From Branchipolynoe longqiensis (Eukaryota; Annelida; Polychaeta; Phyllodocida; Polynoidae), in contig CM059186.1 of the NCBI GenBank assembly GCA_030323885.1, forward strand, positions 148,891,407 through 148,955,406: a stretch of DNA of 64,000 nt. The letters are read 5' to 3'. Made by a program: the position numbers and the translations under genes. This document shows, one piece after another, positions 1 through 10,860 of the stretch (position 1 is its first letter; each line of letters starts with the position of its first letter). The notes below the pieces were generated by a model. It searched no databases. It was not told the origin of the DNA and saw only the letters and a program-made list of their open reading frames with translations.

Positions 1-1295
1 TCTGTGTCTCTGTCTGTGTCTCTGTCTGTGTCTCTGTGTCTGTGTCTCTCTCTGTGTCTCTGTGTCTGTCTCTGTATGTGTCTCTGTCTGTGTCTCTGTG
101 TCTCTGTCTGTGTCTCCGTGTCTCTGTCTGTGTCTCTGTGTCTGTCTCTGTCTGTGTCTCTGTCTGTGTCTCTGTGTCTCTGTCTGTGTCTCTGTTGTCT
201 GTCTCTGTGTCTGTCTCTGTATGTGTCTCTGTCTGTGTCTCTGTGTCTCTGTCTGTGTCTCTCTCTGTGTCTGTCTCTGTATGTGTCTCTGTCTGTGTCT
301 CCGTGTCTGTGTCTCTGTCTGTGTCTCTGTGTCTGTCTCTGTATCTGTATGTGTCTCTGTGTCTCTGTGTCTGTGTCTGTGTCTGTGTCTGTGTCTCTGT
401 CTGTGTCTGTGTCTCTGTCTGTGTATCTGTGTCTGTGTCTCTCTCTGTGTCTCTGTGTCTGTCTCTGTATGTGTCTCTGTCTGTGTCTCTGCGTCTCTGT
501 CTGTGTCTCCGTGTCTGTGTCTCTGTGTCTGTCTCTGTCTGTGTCTCTGTATGTGTCTCTGTCTGTGTCTCTGTGTCTGTGTCTGTGTCTGTGTCTGTGT
601 CTGTGTCTCTGTCTGTGTCTCTGTCTGTGTCTCTGTCTGTGTCTCTGTCTCTGTCTCTGTCTCTGTCTCTGTGTCTGTCTCTGTATGTGTCTCTGTCTGT
701 GTCTCTGTCGGTGTCTCCGTCTGTCTGTGTCTGTGCCTATGTCTCTCTCTGTCTGAGACACAGAGACATACACGGAGACAAAGAGACACAGAGACACACA
801 CAGAGACACATACATAGACACAGACACATACACAGACGGAGACACAGACACAGACAGATACACAGACAGAGACACAGCCAGAGACACAGACACTCAGAGA
901 CACAGACACACACACACATAGACAGAGACACATACAGAGACAGACACAGAGACAGAGACACAGACACACAGACAGAGACACAGACAGAGACACAGACAGA
1001 GACACATACAGAGAGAGACACAGAGACACAGACAGAGACACAGACAGACAGAGACACAGACAGAGACACAGACACAGAGACACAGACAGAGACACAGACA
1101 GAGAGACAGACACAGAGACACAGAGAGAGACACAGACACAGAGACACAGACACAGACAGAGACACAGACAGAGACACAGACAGAGACACAGACACAGACA
1201 GAGAGACACATACAGAGATAGACACAGAGACACAGAGAGAGACACAGACACAGAGACACAGACAGAGACACAGACACAGAGACACAGACAGAGAC
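1..1295. repeat. TCTGTG/TCTGTC satellite in head-to-head inversion
   Basis: Bases 1 to about 752 are an almost A-free string of TCTGTG and TCTGTC words. From about 756 to 1295 the same words appear as their complement (GACACAGACAGA). The switch is abrupt, at GTCTGAGACA, so the block is a long imperfect palindrome centred near 755. Every frame is open and would encode Cys/Val/Ser-Leu or Arg/His/Thr-Gln strings. I treat these as artefacts of the repeat, not genes. Confidence 0.95.
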
Positions 1296-1368
1296 AGAGA
1301 CGTTTTGCCAAAAAAGGACACACGTCGCCGCGCGTTGGAGAGAAACGTTGTAGTGTGACAGGGGTATA
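1296..1368. mobile_element. Right terminus of a GTCACAC-type MITE
   Basis: Right after the satellite comes unique sequence ending GTTGTAGTGTGACAGGGGTA. This matches the right TIRs of the elements at 55829-56517 and 62098-62779. The left end would lie before base 1, so the satellite may be the expanded interior of a TIR element. That is inference. Confidence 0.55.
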
Positions 1369-2052
1369 TGGAACGCGACGTCAAGGCGGCGACGATTTGT
1401 TTACTTTACATTCGTCGATTATTAATATTGCCGCCAATGCGGCGGTAGCCTTAATAACGGTTCAAATTTAGGGTTAAATTGATCAAATTTCACTTATTGC
1501 GTATGTAATTCTGTTAAATATGATCGCATTCAATAGATTTGGCCCAAGTCGGTCCCTACCCCCAGCCTTATACCTGCTACTGGGTAGGGGTAGCTTACCC
1601 GACTTTTACCCCCCCGAGGTAGCCTTACCCCGGACACATGCATAGCAACTTTTCGCCGCTACCCCGGAAATCCCCACTACCCCGAGAGGTAGAGCGCTAC
1701 CCCCGCGTCATGCATACGGGCCCTGGAGACAGTTATTTTAAATGTTCAACTTTGGAGATATTTGAAATTAGTATAAACTAATTTAATATATGTGTGCACA
1801 CAGCAATTCTGGACATAAGACTTTGTTTATCCACTTTTAAGCATACTACAACATAGTGCATGTGTGCAAAACTGCAAGAATGATTTAATGGGGGCACTAC
1901 ATATCTAGATTGAATATATATGCGCAATCAGAGTTTTAGTTTTGATTTATTTAATTATGCAGTTGTAACGACATTCGAGGAGTCTACGTGATTGAATATG
2001 TATATTATGATTACCGGCTTGCATGTTTCATATATATATACATATATATATA
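1369..2052. other. Intergenic, no gene seen
   Basis: AT-rich sequence without a supportable gene. Bases 1555-1730 hold scattered TACCCC/GGGGTA words in both orientations, such as CTACTGGGTAGGGG. The segment is not a regular tandem array. It may be another decayed word-type MITE, but I see no clear TIRs. Confidence 0.5.
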
Positions 2053-2054
2053 TA

Positions 2055-2406
2055 CAGATGAACCTCGATCCAACGGACTAATAGGGGGGAGCAGTTGTCC
2101 GTTAAAGCTGTTTGTCCGTTGCAGCGACAAAATTTTCCGGGGGCTCTCCCCTATGCACATTCACCTTTACTTTACTCTGGGGATCTTTCATATGCCTCTG
2201 GGGATCTTTCATATGCCTACGTACATGAATGACCCCCTTCTTATCCTTACTAGAGTCAACATTAAACTTTACAGCATATTTTCTAAGCTTGTCCTTAGCC
2301 TTACGGATATCACTCGGGAGTTTTAAACGTTCGGACACTCTAGCGGATTGTGACCGTTGGATCCGGAATCCGTTGCATCGGTGTCCGTTGGATCGAGGTT
2401 CATCTG
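2055..2406. mobile_element. TA-flanked MITE with 24-bp perfect TIRs
   Basis: The outer 24 bases (2055-2078, beginning CAGATGAACCTCGATCC) are repeated perfectly inverted at 2383-2406. TA dinucleotides flank both ends, inside a TA-rich neighbourhood. TIR shape and TA flanks fit the Tc1/mariner-pogo group, but no transposase is present. A direct duplication of about 21 bp (CTCTGGGGATCTTTCATATG) lies at 2175-2217. Confidence 0.85.
2102..2338 (-). CDS. Small open frame inside the MITE, unrecognised
   Basis: A 78-codon minus-strand frame occupies most of the interior of the MITE at 2055-2406. Its product would be hydrophilic and basic, beginning MSERLKLPSDIRKAKDKL, with RHMKDPQ duplicated by the internal 21-bp repeat. 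The composition looks more protein-like than the surrounding noise frames. I recognise no domain. It could be a remnant of a transposase, a captured exon, or chance. It has no visible promoter, and the terminal codons run up to the TIR. Confidence 0.25.
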   Translation of the reverse strand: MSERLKLPSDIRKAKDKLRKYAVKFNVDSSKDKKGVIHVRRHMKDPQRHMKDPQSKVKVNVHRGEPPENFVAATDKQL

Positions 2407-2484
2407 TATATATATATATATATACATATATATAATATATATAGTGGACAATTGGTCTTCCTTACTCCAGTGTTCTTTTCCCTA

Positions 2485-2640
2485 TCCTCTCAGGGAAAGG
2501 GTCACATAGATAGGTAGGCGTGGACAGGGTGATTGCATTAGAGACCCTAAGTATTTAATGGTTAGCACACTGGCCCAGGAATGGCAACAGGTGGAGGTTC
2601 GAAACCTGCTCTAGGTGCAATATTTCCTATTTTCATCACC
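2485..2640 (+). mobile_element. Minor SINE family, copy 1
   Basis: The tRNA-like promoter is visible as TGGTTAGCACACTGG (A-box-like) and GGTTCGAAACC (B box). It is followed by TGCAATATTTCCTATTTTCATC. A related copy lies at 2895-3057. The head differs from the major SINE family of this window. Confidence 0.6.
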
Positions 2641-2699
2641 TCCTTGGTATTCGACCAGGATCCCATACAAGCTACATGATGTATGGTTGCTGAACCTAC

Positions 2700-2755
2700 C
2701 CTGTGTGTGTATATATATATATATATTTTTATATTTATATATATTTTATATTTAT

Positions 2756-2792
<37 letters not shown>
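2700..2792. repeat. TA/TATATT microsatellite
   Basis: Runs of TATATA with interspersed TTTATATTTATA words between the two minor SINE copies. Confidence 0.9.
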
Positions 2793-2894
2793 AGTTCATT
2801 GCCTGTATGTATATAATTGTAAGCATTGAATGACTTATGGACGTAAACCATTTAAAAGACTTACAATTCCAGCGAGATGAGTATACTAGTCCAC

Positions 2895-3057
2895 ATTGAC
2901 CACTCGGGCAAAGGGCCACATAGACAGGTGGGTGTAGATAGGGTGATTGTATCAGGCAGCGTATGTTGTGTAATGGTTAGCATGCTAGCCCCCAAGATGC
3001 AAGAGATATGGGTTCGAGACCTGCTCTATGTGTAATATTTCCCATTTTCATCAGCCC
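2895..3057 (+). mobile_element. Minor SINE family, copy 2
   Basis: Matches copy 1 over AAGGGCCACATAGACAGGT, the TGGTTAGCATGCTAG box and GGTTCGAGACC, ending in TAATATTTCCCATTTTCATC. The two copies are in direct orientation. Confidence 0.6.
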
Positions 3058-3088
3058 CACTACACTAGTAATGTCAATTGCCAAGTAA

Positions 3089-3354
3089 TGCCCGGTACAC
3101 ACCTCCCGTATACGATCTAAAACTGCCCGTTTCGTGCATAAGTTTGAGTTTTAGTCGTTAGGTGTGCGACCCCCTAGCACACCAGAGCCTTGCGATTCAC
3201 GACTTAAAACTCAGTTTTAGGGGTTAAAACTGAAATCGCAAGGGATTCGAAAAAACGAATCGAGCAGTTTTAGTCGCGAAACGGGAAGGGTCGGGGTCGT
3301 GATGCGCAGTCAGTTTTAGTGCGTGAATCGTAAACGGGAGGTGTGTGCCAGGCA
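3089..3354. mobile_element. Word-type MITE (TTTTAG/CGATT) with TAA target duplication
   Basis: The 266-bp element begins TGCCCGGTACACACCTCCCG and ends with the inverted partner CGGGAGGTGTGTGCCAGGCA. TAA precedes (3086-3088) and follows (3355-3357). The interior reiterates AAAACTG/CAGTTTTAG and GCGATT/AATCGC in both orientations. The 3-bp TAA duplication fits PIF/Harbinger-like insertion, but there is no transposase to confirm this. Confidence 0.8.
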
Positions 3355-3357
3355 TAA

Positions 3358-3629
3358 GACAGCGACAAGTATACATATTTGTAACACTTTTGGTTTGACA
3401 CGGCAGGATATTCAACTCGGGATGGCCCATTTGTTAAAGTTGCATAGTCAGATGAAAACATCAAATTTTCAAAACCAAAAACACTGATCTAGATTTGATT
3501 CTATATATTCAACTTAGATACTGGTGCACTTATTAAGCATTTATTTATGCATAGAAGGTCATAATAAGTCAATTTAATAGAACCTGTTAGTACTGAAGTC
3601 GATGGTGCCAGAGTTTTGGCGTGCTTGCC
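3358..3629. repeat. Segmental duplication, copy 1
   Basis: This block is nearly identical to 4662-4930. It starts in a SINE relic (GCGACAAGTATACATATTTG), passes CGGGATGGCCCATTTG and enters the family-A MITE. Shared sequence on both sides of the SINE/MITE junction shows a copied chromosomal segment, not two independent insertions. Confidence 0.8.
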
Positions 3630-3801
3630 AAAATTAATTTTGCATGTTTTAACGTCAAATACCGCCAAATTAGTCCTTTAAATTAAAAGTTACTTCAAAC
3701 TAACGTAACGTAGATCATGACAATCAGCATAATGTGCTGATTGTTGATATTTATCTCAGAAAATGGCAGAAACTCAAAAGCATCGGACTATGCAACTTTA
3801 A
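3434..3801 (+). mobile_element. Family-A MITE, complete copy
   Basis: Family A is a MITE of about 356 bp. It starts TTAAAGTTGCATAGTCCGATG and ends with its inverse, CATCGGACTATGCAACTTTAA. The interior carries the landmark CAGAGTTTTGGCGTGCTTGC. This copy has the full landmarks and both ends. No coding capacity is visible. Confidence 0.85.
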
Positions 3802-3817
3802 CTGGTTTACTTAATGG

Positions 3818-4090
3818 TTTAAAGTTGCATAGTCCGGTGTTTTGTAAGTTTCTGCTATATATTTAAAATAAATATATTAGGTTGATTGCTGAATTCTACC
3901 CTATGTTAGTTTAAAGTAACTTATATTATAAATGACAAACTTTCGAGATATTTGAAGTGAAAACATGCAAAATTAATGCTGGCGTGTACGTCGAAATTCT
4001 AGACACTATAGGCGTCAGAAGTAAAAGGTTCTATGAAATTGATTGTGTACCTCTTTCTTTGCAGGCAACCATGCTTAATAGGTTCATAGC
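3818..4090 (-). mobile_element. Family-A MITE, truncated reverse copy
   Basis: It begins GGTTTAAAGTTGCATAGTCC and runs through the reverse-oriented interior (AATTAATGCTGGCGTG and AGGTTCTATGAAATTGA) before losing similarity near 4090. It lies tail-to-tail with the preceding copy. Confidence 0.75.
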
Positions 4091-4142
4091 GATATAGCGA
4101 TATGGTAGACAGGAAGTGTGAACACTTATTTGTCTCTCATTT

Positions 4143-4330
4143 TTTTTTTTTTTTGGTACATTAGTTGTCCCAAGCAGGGGAAATCCCAGTCACAGACAAC
4201 TGGTCTTCCCCACTCCACTGCTGGTCGATAGAAAGCCCGAGCCTACACTTTCACCGACCCAAGGGATTTTTAACCTCCCACACCACATAGACATGGTATG
4301 AGAGGAACCGGCATTTGATGACGCTGTAAG
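4143..4330 (-). mobile_element. Poly-T and SINE-like relic
   Basis: A run of about 15 T is followed by CACAGACAACTGGTCTTCCCCACTCC. This resembles the reverse 3' part of the second SINE subfamily at 54885 and 39687. The rest is too diverged to assign. Confidence 0.4.
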
Positions 4331-4661
4331 TTATACACAGCGGTGGAAATCCAAATTGGCAGAGCTGGGGATACCATTATATGCGTTAAAAATGAAACAA
4401 TCAAATCTAGATAAGTGCTCAGACTTGGTAAATTGTATGCTTTCATCGCAATATGCAGCTTTGACCGACGCTACAAATTAGAAGTTATGAATGCAGTTAT
4501 ATTTCTCAATTACAGAGATCAACCAGAGCTCACGTGTAGCCTACAATGCCAGAGGGAAGAATTCATTTTAGTTCTAAATAATCAGCTAGATGTGTAACTG
4601 TTTAGTGTAGTTTATAGAGCGGAAATACACTTTATGCGCTTCGTGAACAGAGAAAAAAGAC

Positions 4662-4930
4662 ACACAGCGACAAGTATACATATTTGTAACACTTTTGGTT
4701 TGACACGGCAGGATATTCAACTCGGGATGGCCCATTTGTTAAAGTTGCATAGTCAGATGAAAACATCAAATTTTCAAAACCAAAACACTTATCTAGATTT
4801 GATTCTATATATTCAACTTAGATACCGGTGCACTTATTAAGCATTTATTTATGCATAGAATGCAATAATAAGTCAATTTCATAGAACCTGTTAGTACTGA
4901 AGTCGATGGTGTCAGAGTTTTGGCGTGCTT
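4662..4930 (+). repeat. Segmental duplication, copy 2, with truncated family-A MITE
   Basis: Partner of 3358-3629. The MITE part (from about 4738) stops after GAGTTTTGGCGTGCTTG, where unrelated sequence (CTGTGAATGGGTGATAC) begins. This copy was therefore truncated by deletion or copied only in part. A further decayed half copy lies at 4390-4462 on the reverse strand. Confidence 0.75.
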
Positions 4931-5305
4931 GCTGTGAATGGGTGATACATGCAGCATATATCACCCATTTAACAACTCCTGTAAACACATATGGCTGTGT
5001 GGGATGAAACTACTGTTATTTTTAGTAAGTATTCATGTCATGTGGTCTTCATATTTTAAAGATCCATAGTGCAATGAAAGCATAACCTTTTCGAAACCAA
5101 AACAATGAGTGATAACCTTTTCGAAACCAAGCCACTGACCTACATTTTACCCTGCCTAATCCAACTTAGATACTGGTACACATACTTACTAAGTATTTCT
5201 ATATTTCTTTCTGCATAGAACTTAGCGGGGAATACTAAGCTAATTTAGTAGAACCTGGGTAGAATTTTGATGCGCGTGCCACAAATAATGTTTGTATGTC
5301 TTCAC

Positions 5306-5661
5306 TTTAAAGTTGCATAGTCCGATGAAAACATAACATTTTCAAAACCAAAACAATTATCTAGATTTGAATCTACATATCTAACTTAGATGCTGGTGCA
5401 CTTATTAAACCTTTGTCGTCACATATAAGGGGATACTGAGTTAATTAATAGAACCTGTTACTGCAGAAGCCTATGGTGTTAGAGTTTTGGCAAGCTTGCC
5501 AAAATTAATTTAGCATGTTTCCATTTCAAATATCTCAAAGGTTAGCGATTTAAAATAAAAGTTACTTCAAACTAAAGTAAGGTAGATTAAAATGAACAAC
5601 CTAATACGTTTATCTCAGAAACTGAGAGAAACTCAAAACCATCGCACTATGCAACTTTAAA
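5306..5661 (+). mobile_element. Family-A MITE, complete copy
   Basis: Both termini (TTTAAAGTTGCATAGTCCGATG and the inverse ending ATGCAACTTTAA) and all interior landmarks are present. A decayed partial copy precedes it at about 5049-5275, with a duplicated GATAACCTTTTCGAAACCAA. Confidence 0.85.
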
Positions 5662-6170
5662 TGTCTTCAAATATTAGCCATTTATAATAAAAGTTAGACT
5701 GTTATGATCAACATATTATTGGTATCTAAATTAAATATGGTAGAAACTCAAAACAATCGAATTATTCAAATTAAATAGCCCTGTAAATACAAATAGTTGT
5801 GCAGAATAGCCCTAGCATTACATATACTGATATCGTGGAATCCTCATTTGGTATTATTAGTATTGTTTCAGTATTAAGGTAACCCTTTCTTCTTCTTTTT
5901 TTTGTTTTACGAAAGGAAGAGGATTGATTAACGTTTTCTGTCTTAATAAAATATTGATAATGCTGATAAGTCCTAATAATATCAAGGTGGAACGCAAAAT
6001 ATTGGCAGAGAGCGATGTTGCCTTTGAATTGATTTTGGCTTTGATTTGCCTCTCCAAATGACCGATCCCACCACCTCGCGTAAAGGGTGTGTTGGCTTTG
6101 TGCACTAAGCTATTTCACGCTATCAGAAGTGACACACATGAGAGGACAGAACATGAATGTGATGTAAGAA
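5662..6170. other. Intergenic, no gene seen
   Basis: AT-rich sequence with weak family-A similarity up to about 5770. A minus-strand open frame at 5857-6105 has no recognisable domain and no codon pattern that persuades me. Confidence 0.4.
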
Positions 6171-6478
6171 CAGAAGGAAAAGAAGATGAGTAGAAGGAGA
6201 AAGAGTAGAAAAGGAGGAGGAGGAAGAAGAAGGGAAATGGAGGGGAAAGAGTAGGAAAAATAGAAGGAAAATGAAGAGAAGAAAAGAAGAAGAAGAAGAA
6301 GAAGAAGAAGAGAAGGAGAAGAAGAGAAGGAGAAGAAGAGAAGGAGAAGAAGAGAAGGAGAAGACTACAGAAAAGAAGATGGAAAGGAAAAGAGGGAGTG
6401 GAGGAGGAGATGAAGGAAATGGAGTAGGAGAAGAAGAGTAGTAGGAGAAGGGTAGGGAGACGAGGATGAATGCAATGA
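6170..6478. repeat. Purine tract (GAAGAA/GGAGAA)n
   Basis: About 300 bases nearly free of pyrimidines on the plus strand, with (GAA)n at 6285-6310 and GAGAAGGAGAAGAA units after it. The reverse frame would encode Ser/Phe/Leu strings and is not a gene. Such tracts can adopt triplex DNA, but nothing here shows that. Confidence 0.9.
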
Positions 6479-6747
6479 AAAGAGATAATATATATATATA
6501 TATCTCTCTATGTGATGTATAACGCATTATGCAAGTATAAATGCTGGGAGGGTAATAAATGTTTCTGACTTCCTCCAGACTGATGCATCGTGGAGTGCCG
6601 CTCCCCCATCAGCCCTGGGGCGGCGATTTGTAGCCGCCGCCCCCCCCCCCCAAATGCATGTGTAGTTGTGTGCATAAAACATATATACATACACATTTTT
6701 AAGACAAAGAGGACAGTTTCACATTTTAAAAGATGTCCGCACGTATC

Positions 6748-7626
6748 ACAGTGAAACCTCGTTATAACGCAATCATTGGGGTCCATAACATATCATAGCG
6801 GAAAATGTGAGGTGGCGTTCAGAGTTCAGCTTACTGTGCTACTATTACCTTTGTATTACTATTACCTTTGTATTACTATTACCTTTGTATTACTATTACC
6901 GTTGTATTACTATTACCTTTGTATTCCTATTACCTTTGTATTACTATTACCATTGTATTACTATCACCTTTGTATTACTATTAGCTTTGTATTACTATTA
7001 CCTTTGTATTACTATTACCTTTGTATTACTATTACCTTTGTATTGCTATTACCTTTGCACTACTATTACCTTTGTATTACTATTACCATTGTATTACTAT
7101 TACCATTGTATTACTATTACCATTGTATTACTATTACCGTTGTATTACTATTACCGTTGTATTACTATTACCTTTGTATTCCTATTACCTTTGTGTTACT
7201 ATTACCTTTGTGTTACTATTACCTTTGAATTACTATTACCTTCGTATTGCTATTACCTTTGTATTACTATCACCTTTGTATTACTATTACTTTTGTATTA
7301 CTATTACCTTTGTATTACCATCACCTTTGTGTTACTATTACCTTTGTATTACTATTACCTTTGTATTACTATCCCCTTTGTATTACTATTACCTTTGTAT
7401 TACTATTGCCGTTGTATTACTATTACCTTTGTAGTACTATTACCTTTGTATTACTATTACCTTTGTATTACTATTACCATTGTATTACTATTACCTTTGT
7501 ATTACTATTACCGTTGTATTACTATTACCTTTGTATTCCTATTACCTTTGTGTTACTATTACCTTTGAGTTACTATTACTTTTGAATTAACGAATTCGAG
7601 TTAAATCGGGGCGCATTATATCGGTG

Positions 7627-7630
<4 letters not shown>
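6748..7630. repeat. 17-bp minisatellite inside a possible Tigger-like element
   Basis: From about 6838 to 7582 the unit TATTACTATTACCTTTG repeats roughly 43 times, with point variants such as CCATTG, CCGTTG and CCTTTGTG. The sequence just before it, CAGTGAAACCTCGTTATAACGC, resembles pogo/Tigger-type termini. The flank after it (CGAGTTAAATCGGGGCGCATTATATCGG) is only weakly compatible with a second end. The open frames across it are repeat artefacts. Confidence 0.85.

Positions 7631-7675
<45 letters not shown>
7627..7675. repeat. (AT)n microsatellite
   Basis: About 46 bases of perfect AT. Confidence 0.95.
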
Positions 7676-7678
<3 letters not shown>

Positions 7679-10310
7679 GGCTAAACGCCAACACGAGCTG
7701 TACCTGGAAAAGCCTACATTGATTGGCGGGTTAGTGGAGAAACATTTCCCCCAGGCATGCTACTTTCACCTGCTGACCGAAGTGCGCACGCGCCTGTTTG
7801 ATGTGTACCACGTGACGACTGCGCGTGCGCGTCTGTGTACGTCGTGCTGTGGGAGGTGGGTGGTGAGTGGTGGGGTGTGGGATACAAATACACTACCGAT
7901 ATAAGTATCCTACCCTAGTAATACCAGGCTCGGCAGCGACAAATATCAAAATTGATGAGATAAAAAATAAAGGTCTAGTCCATGATTAAGCTATGTCTTA
8001 TGGCAGTATAACAGGTGTTGCTCAGATGTAACACGTGTTTAGGACACCACGCAGTCTGCTTAATAAAAATCTAAGCAGAATTAAATAATTTGATACTTAG
8101 AAGCATATTAATCATGGTATAATATACAGAAATATGTAGTGCTTATATTGATAAAAGAAAAGGGTAATTCCCAGCCATGGTTTATTCACTGAATAATTAG
8201 TGTACAATATTTGTGTGGCAGCCAGACACCACTGGTTATATCTGTGACAGAAATTTGTAATGATATTTCTGAAGATATTAAATACATTTTTTTGTAATTT
8301 AAGCATGCATACATGTTAATAAATACTTCTTTTTTGATTTGGGAACTGTTTTGTTTGATATATCAATGCGATACAAGATGTTAGTAAGGATTCAACCATG
8401 TCCCATATGTCATGTTACAAATGGCTGACTGTAAAATGGTTTTTCTTTTGTACAAAAACACTTCATAACTAAAAGGACCAAAGTTGCACACAGTTTTATT
8501 TTATTTCCCTTATTTCTTACATCAAATCTGAACATGAATATGAAAAGTATAAGGAAAAAAGTAAGTAGGAAGTTTTTGTATTGATGCTTTAAAATCCCAT
8601 CCCATGCTGACCATTTTTCAGGAGAGTGACCCATGTATATATACATATATACATATATATACGTACATACATACATACATACACATAGTGCACCTCCATG
8701 TGCCTCGCACATAAGGGGAATTTGTCTATATATCATACATTTATAACGGTAAACATGTGGTAAAAGGATATCGATGAGAATAAATAAAATATTCACCCTT
8801 AACCAGATTCAGTCGCAATAGACTACATCACGGTTCCAGTGGCGCGGTGCATTGTGGGATGCATCAGAGCAAAACAACCCCCCCAAAAGCACATGCACAT
8901 GCTAATGCACTGGGTGCAGCTATGAAAGGTACTAGTTTCACCTCTACTCAGCTCTTGTTTGAAACATAGAATACTAACTAAAAAAATATACATAATAAAT
9001 TAAGATATTAATCTTTGATCCAGCATTGCATTTACATCAATATAATCAGCACATCTTATGCCATGTGCATTTAGATTTAGAAAGATCTAGGCACTCAGAC
9101 TAGTGTTAGAGTACTCAATGCCAGAGTACTCAATGCATTGTCAATGGCACTGAGCAATCTCCATACAGAAAAAGTAAAATATTGATAAAACCACACCACC
9201 TAGAGACAAACCGCTTGGAACACATATAGAAAACATGTTTAACAAAAAGATTATATTAGATTTATAAGGTTAGGGTTTTGGATTGCTATTAATTTTGAAT
9301 AAAACTGACATTTTTCAATGCGGGTATAGGCAAAGTCAATGGCCATAGGCCTTTGCTTTGCTCCCACGGCCGTTTTCAGCGCATGCGCAGTCGGAACCGT
9401 GATGTAGTCTATCAACCATAAATAACCCATGGAGGTGGTGGCTCCAGTGCACAGTGTTTGTATGTATTGGTGTACATTTAAGGAATTAGGACAGAATGCA
9501 AAAAAAATATATACTGAGATGACAGCCACAGAAGCTCCAGATTTGACTTTTAGTTTTAATGTCTATTAATCTGCATGATTTAATCAATTATTCATTTAAG
9601 AAATAGCGGACCATATATAAGCATTTGAACAATATATTGATGCGGTTATTTCCTTAGCCCAGCCTTCCGAAATTGTTTCTATAGGATTGTACAGCAGCCT
9701 AGCCCTGCCACAGAGACTATGCTGCAGAAGTAACTACAATGAGAAAAACTAATAATTATTACATCATTGATCTGTGTCTCATTTTTTGGCATGTTTTTCC
9801 CACAGACTGTTTGTGTACAGTTTTACTAAGTCCTGATGAAACCAGCCGATTTAGACTGGTCTATAAAACGATTGTTGTCCGGTTCAACAAATAGGAGCCC
9901 ATGCTGGTTTATCTCCTGAGTAAATCTAGACTACTCTAATATTGGTATTTGGGGAAGAATATACTTGGTTATTTTACTTGCATAAACAGAAATGAATGGA
10001 AAAAAAGGCAATGTTACATTATCTCACCCGACAGATGTGTGTGCGTGTGTGAATTTATTTATGTGGGTGAGCATGTTTATATGTATGTGAGTGTGCGTGT
10101 GTGTTTTGAGTGTGAATATGGGCGCGTGTGAATACAGCGGTTTAGATATAGGCGTACTAGGCCTACGCTGTCGCGCTGTTAGGACGTGCGAATAACTTCT
10201 CTGAATATCATATTTTGTTCATACTAAATCTTTTATGAAATGTACTTTTAAACAATGTTGTCCGTTCACTTGAAAAATATATATTTCGGGCTACGACCCT
10301 GGTATATATG
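7676..10310. other. Intergenic, no gene seen
   Basis: No supportable gene. An 18-bp inverted repeat (AGACTACATCACGGTTCC at 8819, inverse at 9391-9408) spans about 590 bp and may be the ends of a decayed TIR element. A TACA/TATA microsatellite lies at 8634-8685. The short open frames here are isolated, without splice or codon support. Confidence 0.5.
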
Positions 10311-10317
10311 TGTGAGT

Positions 10318-10328
10318 GCGTGTCTGTG

Positions 10329-10413
<85 letters not shown>

Positions 10414-10434
10414 GTGCGTGCGCGCGCATGTGTA
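10318..10434. repeat. (GT)n microsatellite
   Basis: About 75 bases of uninterrupted GT around 10332-10406, extended by GTGTGC and GCGC variants. Confidence 0.97.
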
Positions 10435-10439
10435 TATAT

Positions 10440-10860
10440 TTCCTACGGCGCGCGACTGTGGCTCAAAAGAGATCGTTTCGAATAGTTAGCGCAACTGCCA
10501 CTAGGCGCAGCGCCACGAGGATGAGTGCGTTCCCTCACACCAGGTGGCAGCACGAAACGAGCGCCAGTGTCCCGAAGCGGTTTCCGCCGCCCGGCGGGTG
10601 GCGCGAGTTTCGTAGCCCGCAGAGTCAGAACGAGGCTCGGCAGCCAGACTCGAACCCTTTCATCTCGCACAGGTAAACACCGACCCTCTGGTGTGTTGGC
10701 TTTATGGCTTAACGCTCAGTGTAAGCAGAGTTCCATATGCCCTGTCGACAGCGCTTACAACAAAGTTCACACCATCACAAATGAGGCGGGGTATGGGATG
10801 TGTCCTCTTTGTTGTTTTGTGACTTTCCGCTTCTTTGTATCTTAAAACAATAATTTAGCA
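10440..10860. other. GC-rich, CpG-containing stretch, function unknown
   Basis: It contrasts with its AT-rich surroundings and contains many CG dinucleotides. It includes a donor-like CGCACAGGTAAAC at 10667-10678 after a plus-strand open frame of about 75 codons. No acceptor, start context or homology is evident. It could be a 5' exon or promoter-proximal sequence, but this is weak. Confidence 0.25.

Noticed and set aside
4..1358. Long open frames across the TCTGTG/GACACA satellite on both strands
   Set aside because: Every phase is open because the repeat lacks stop-forming words. The products are Cys/Val/Leu/Ser or Arg/His/Thr/Gln strings with no start context.
1555..1730. Telomere-like TACCCC/GGGGTA repeat
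   Set aside because: The words are scattered in both orientations with irregular spacing, not a head-to-tail telomeric array.
6776..7585. Tyr/Leu/Ile-rich frames over 6.8-7.6 kb
   Set aside because: Translations of the 17-bp minisatellite. A 17-base unit cycles through all phases, so openness carries no information.
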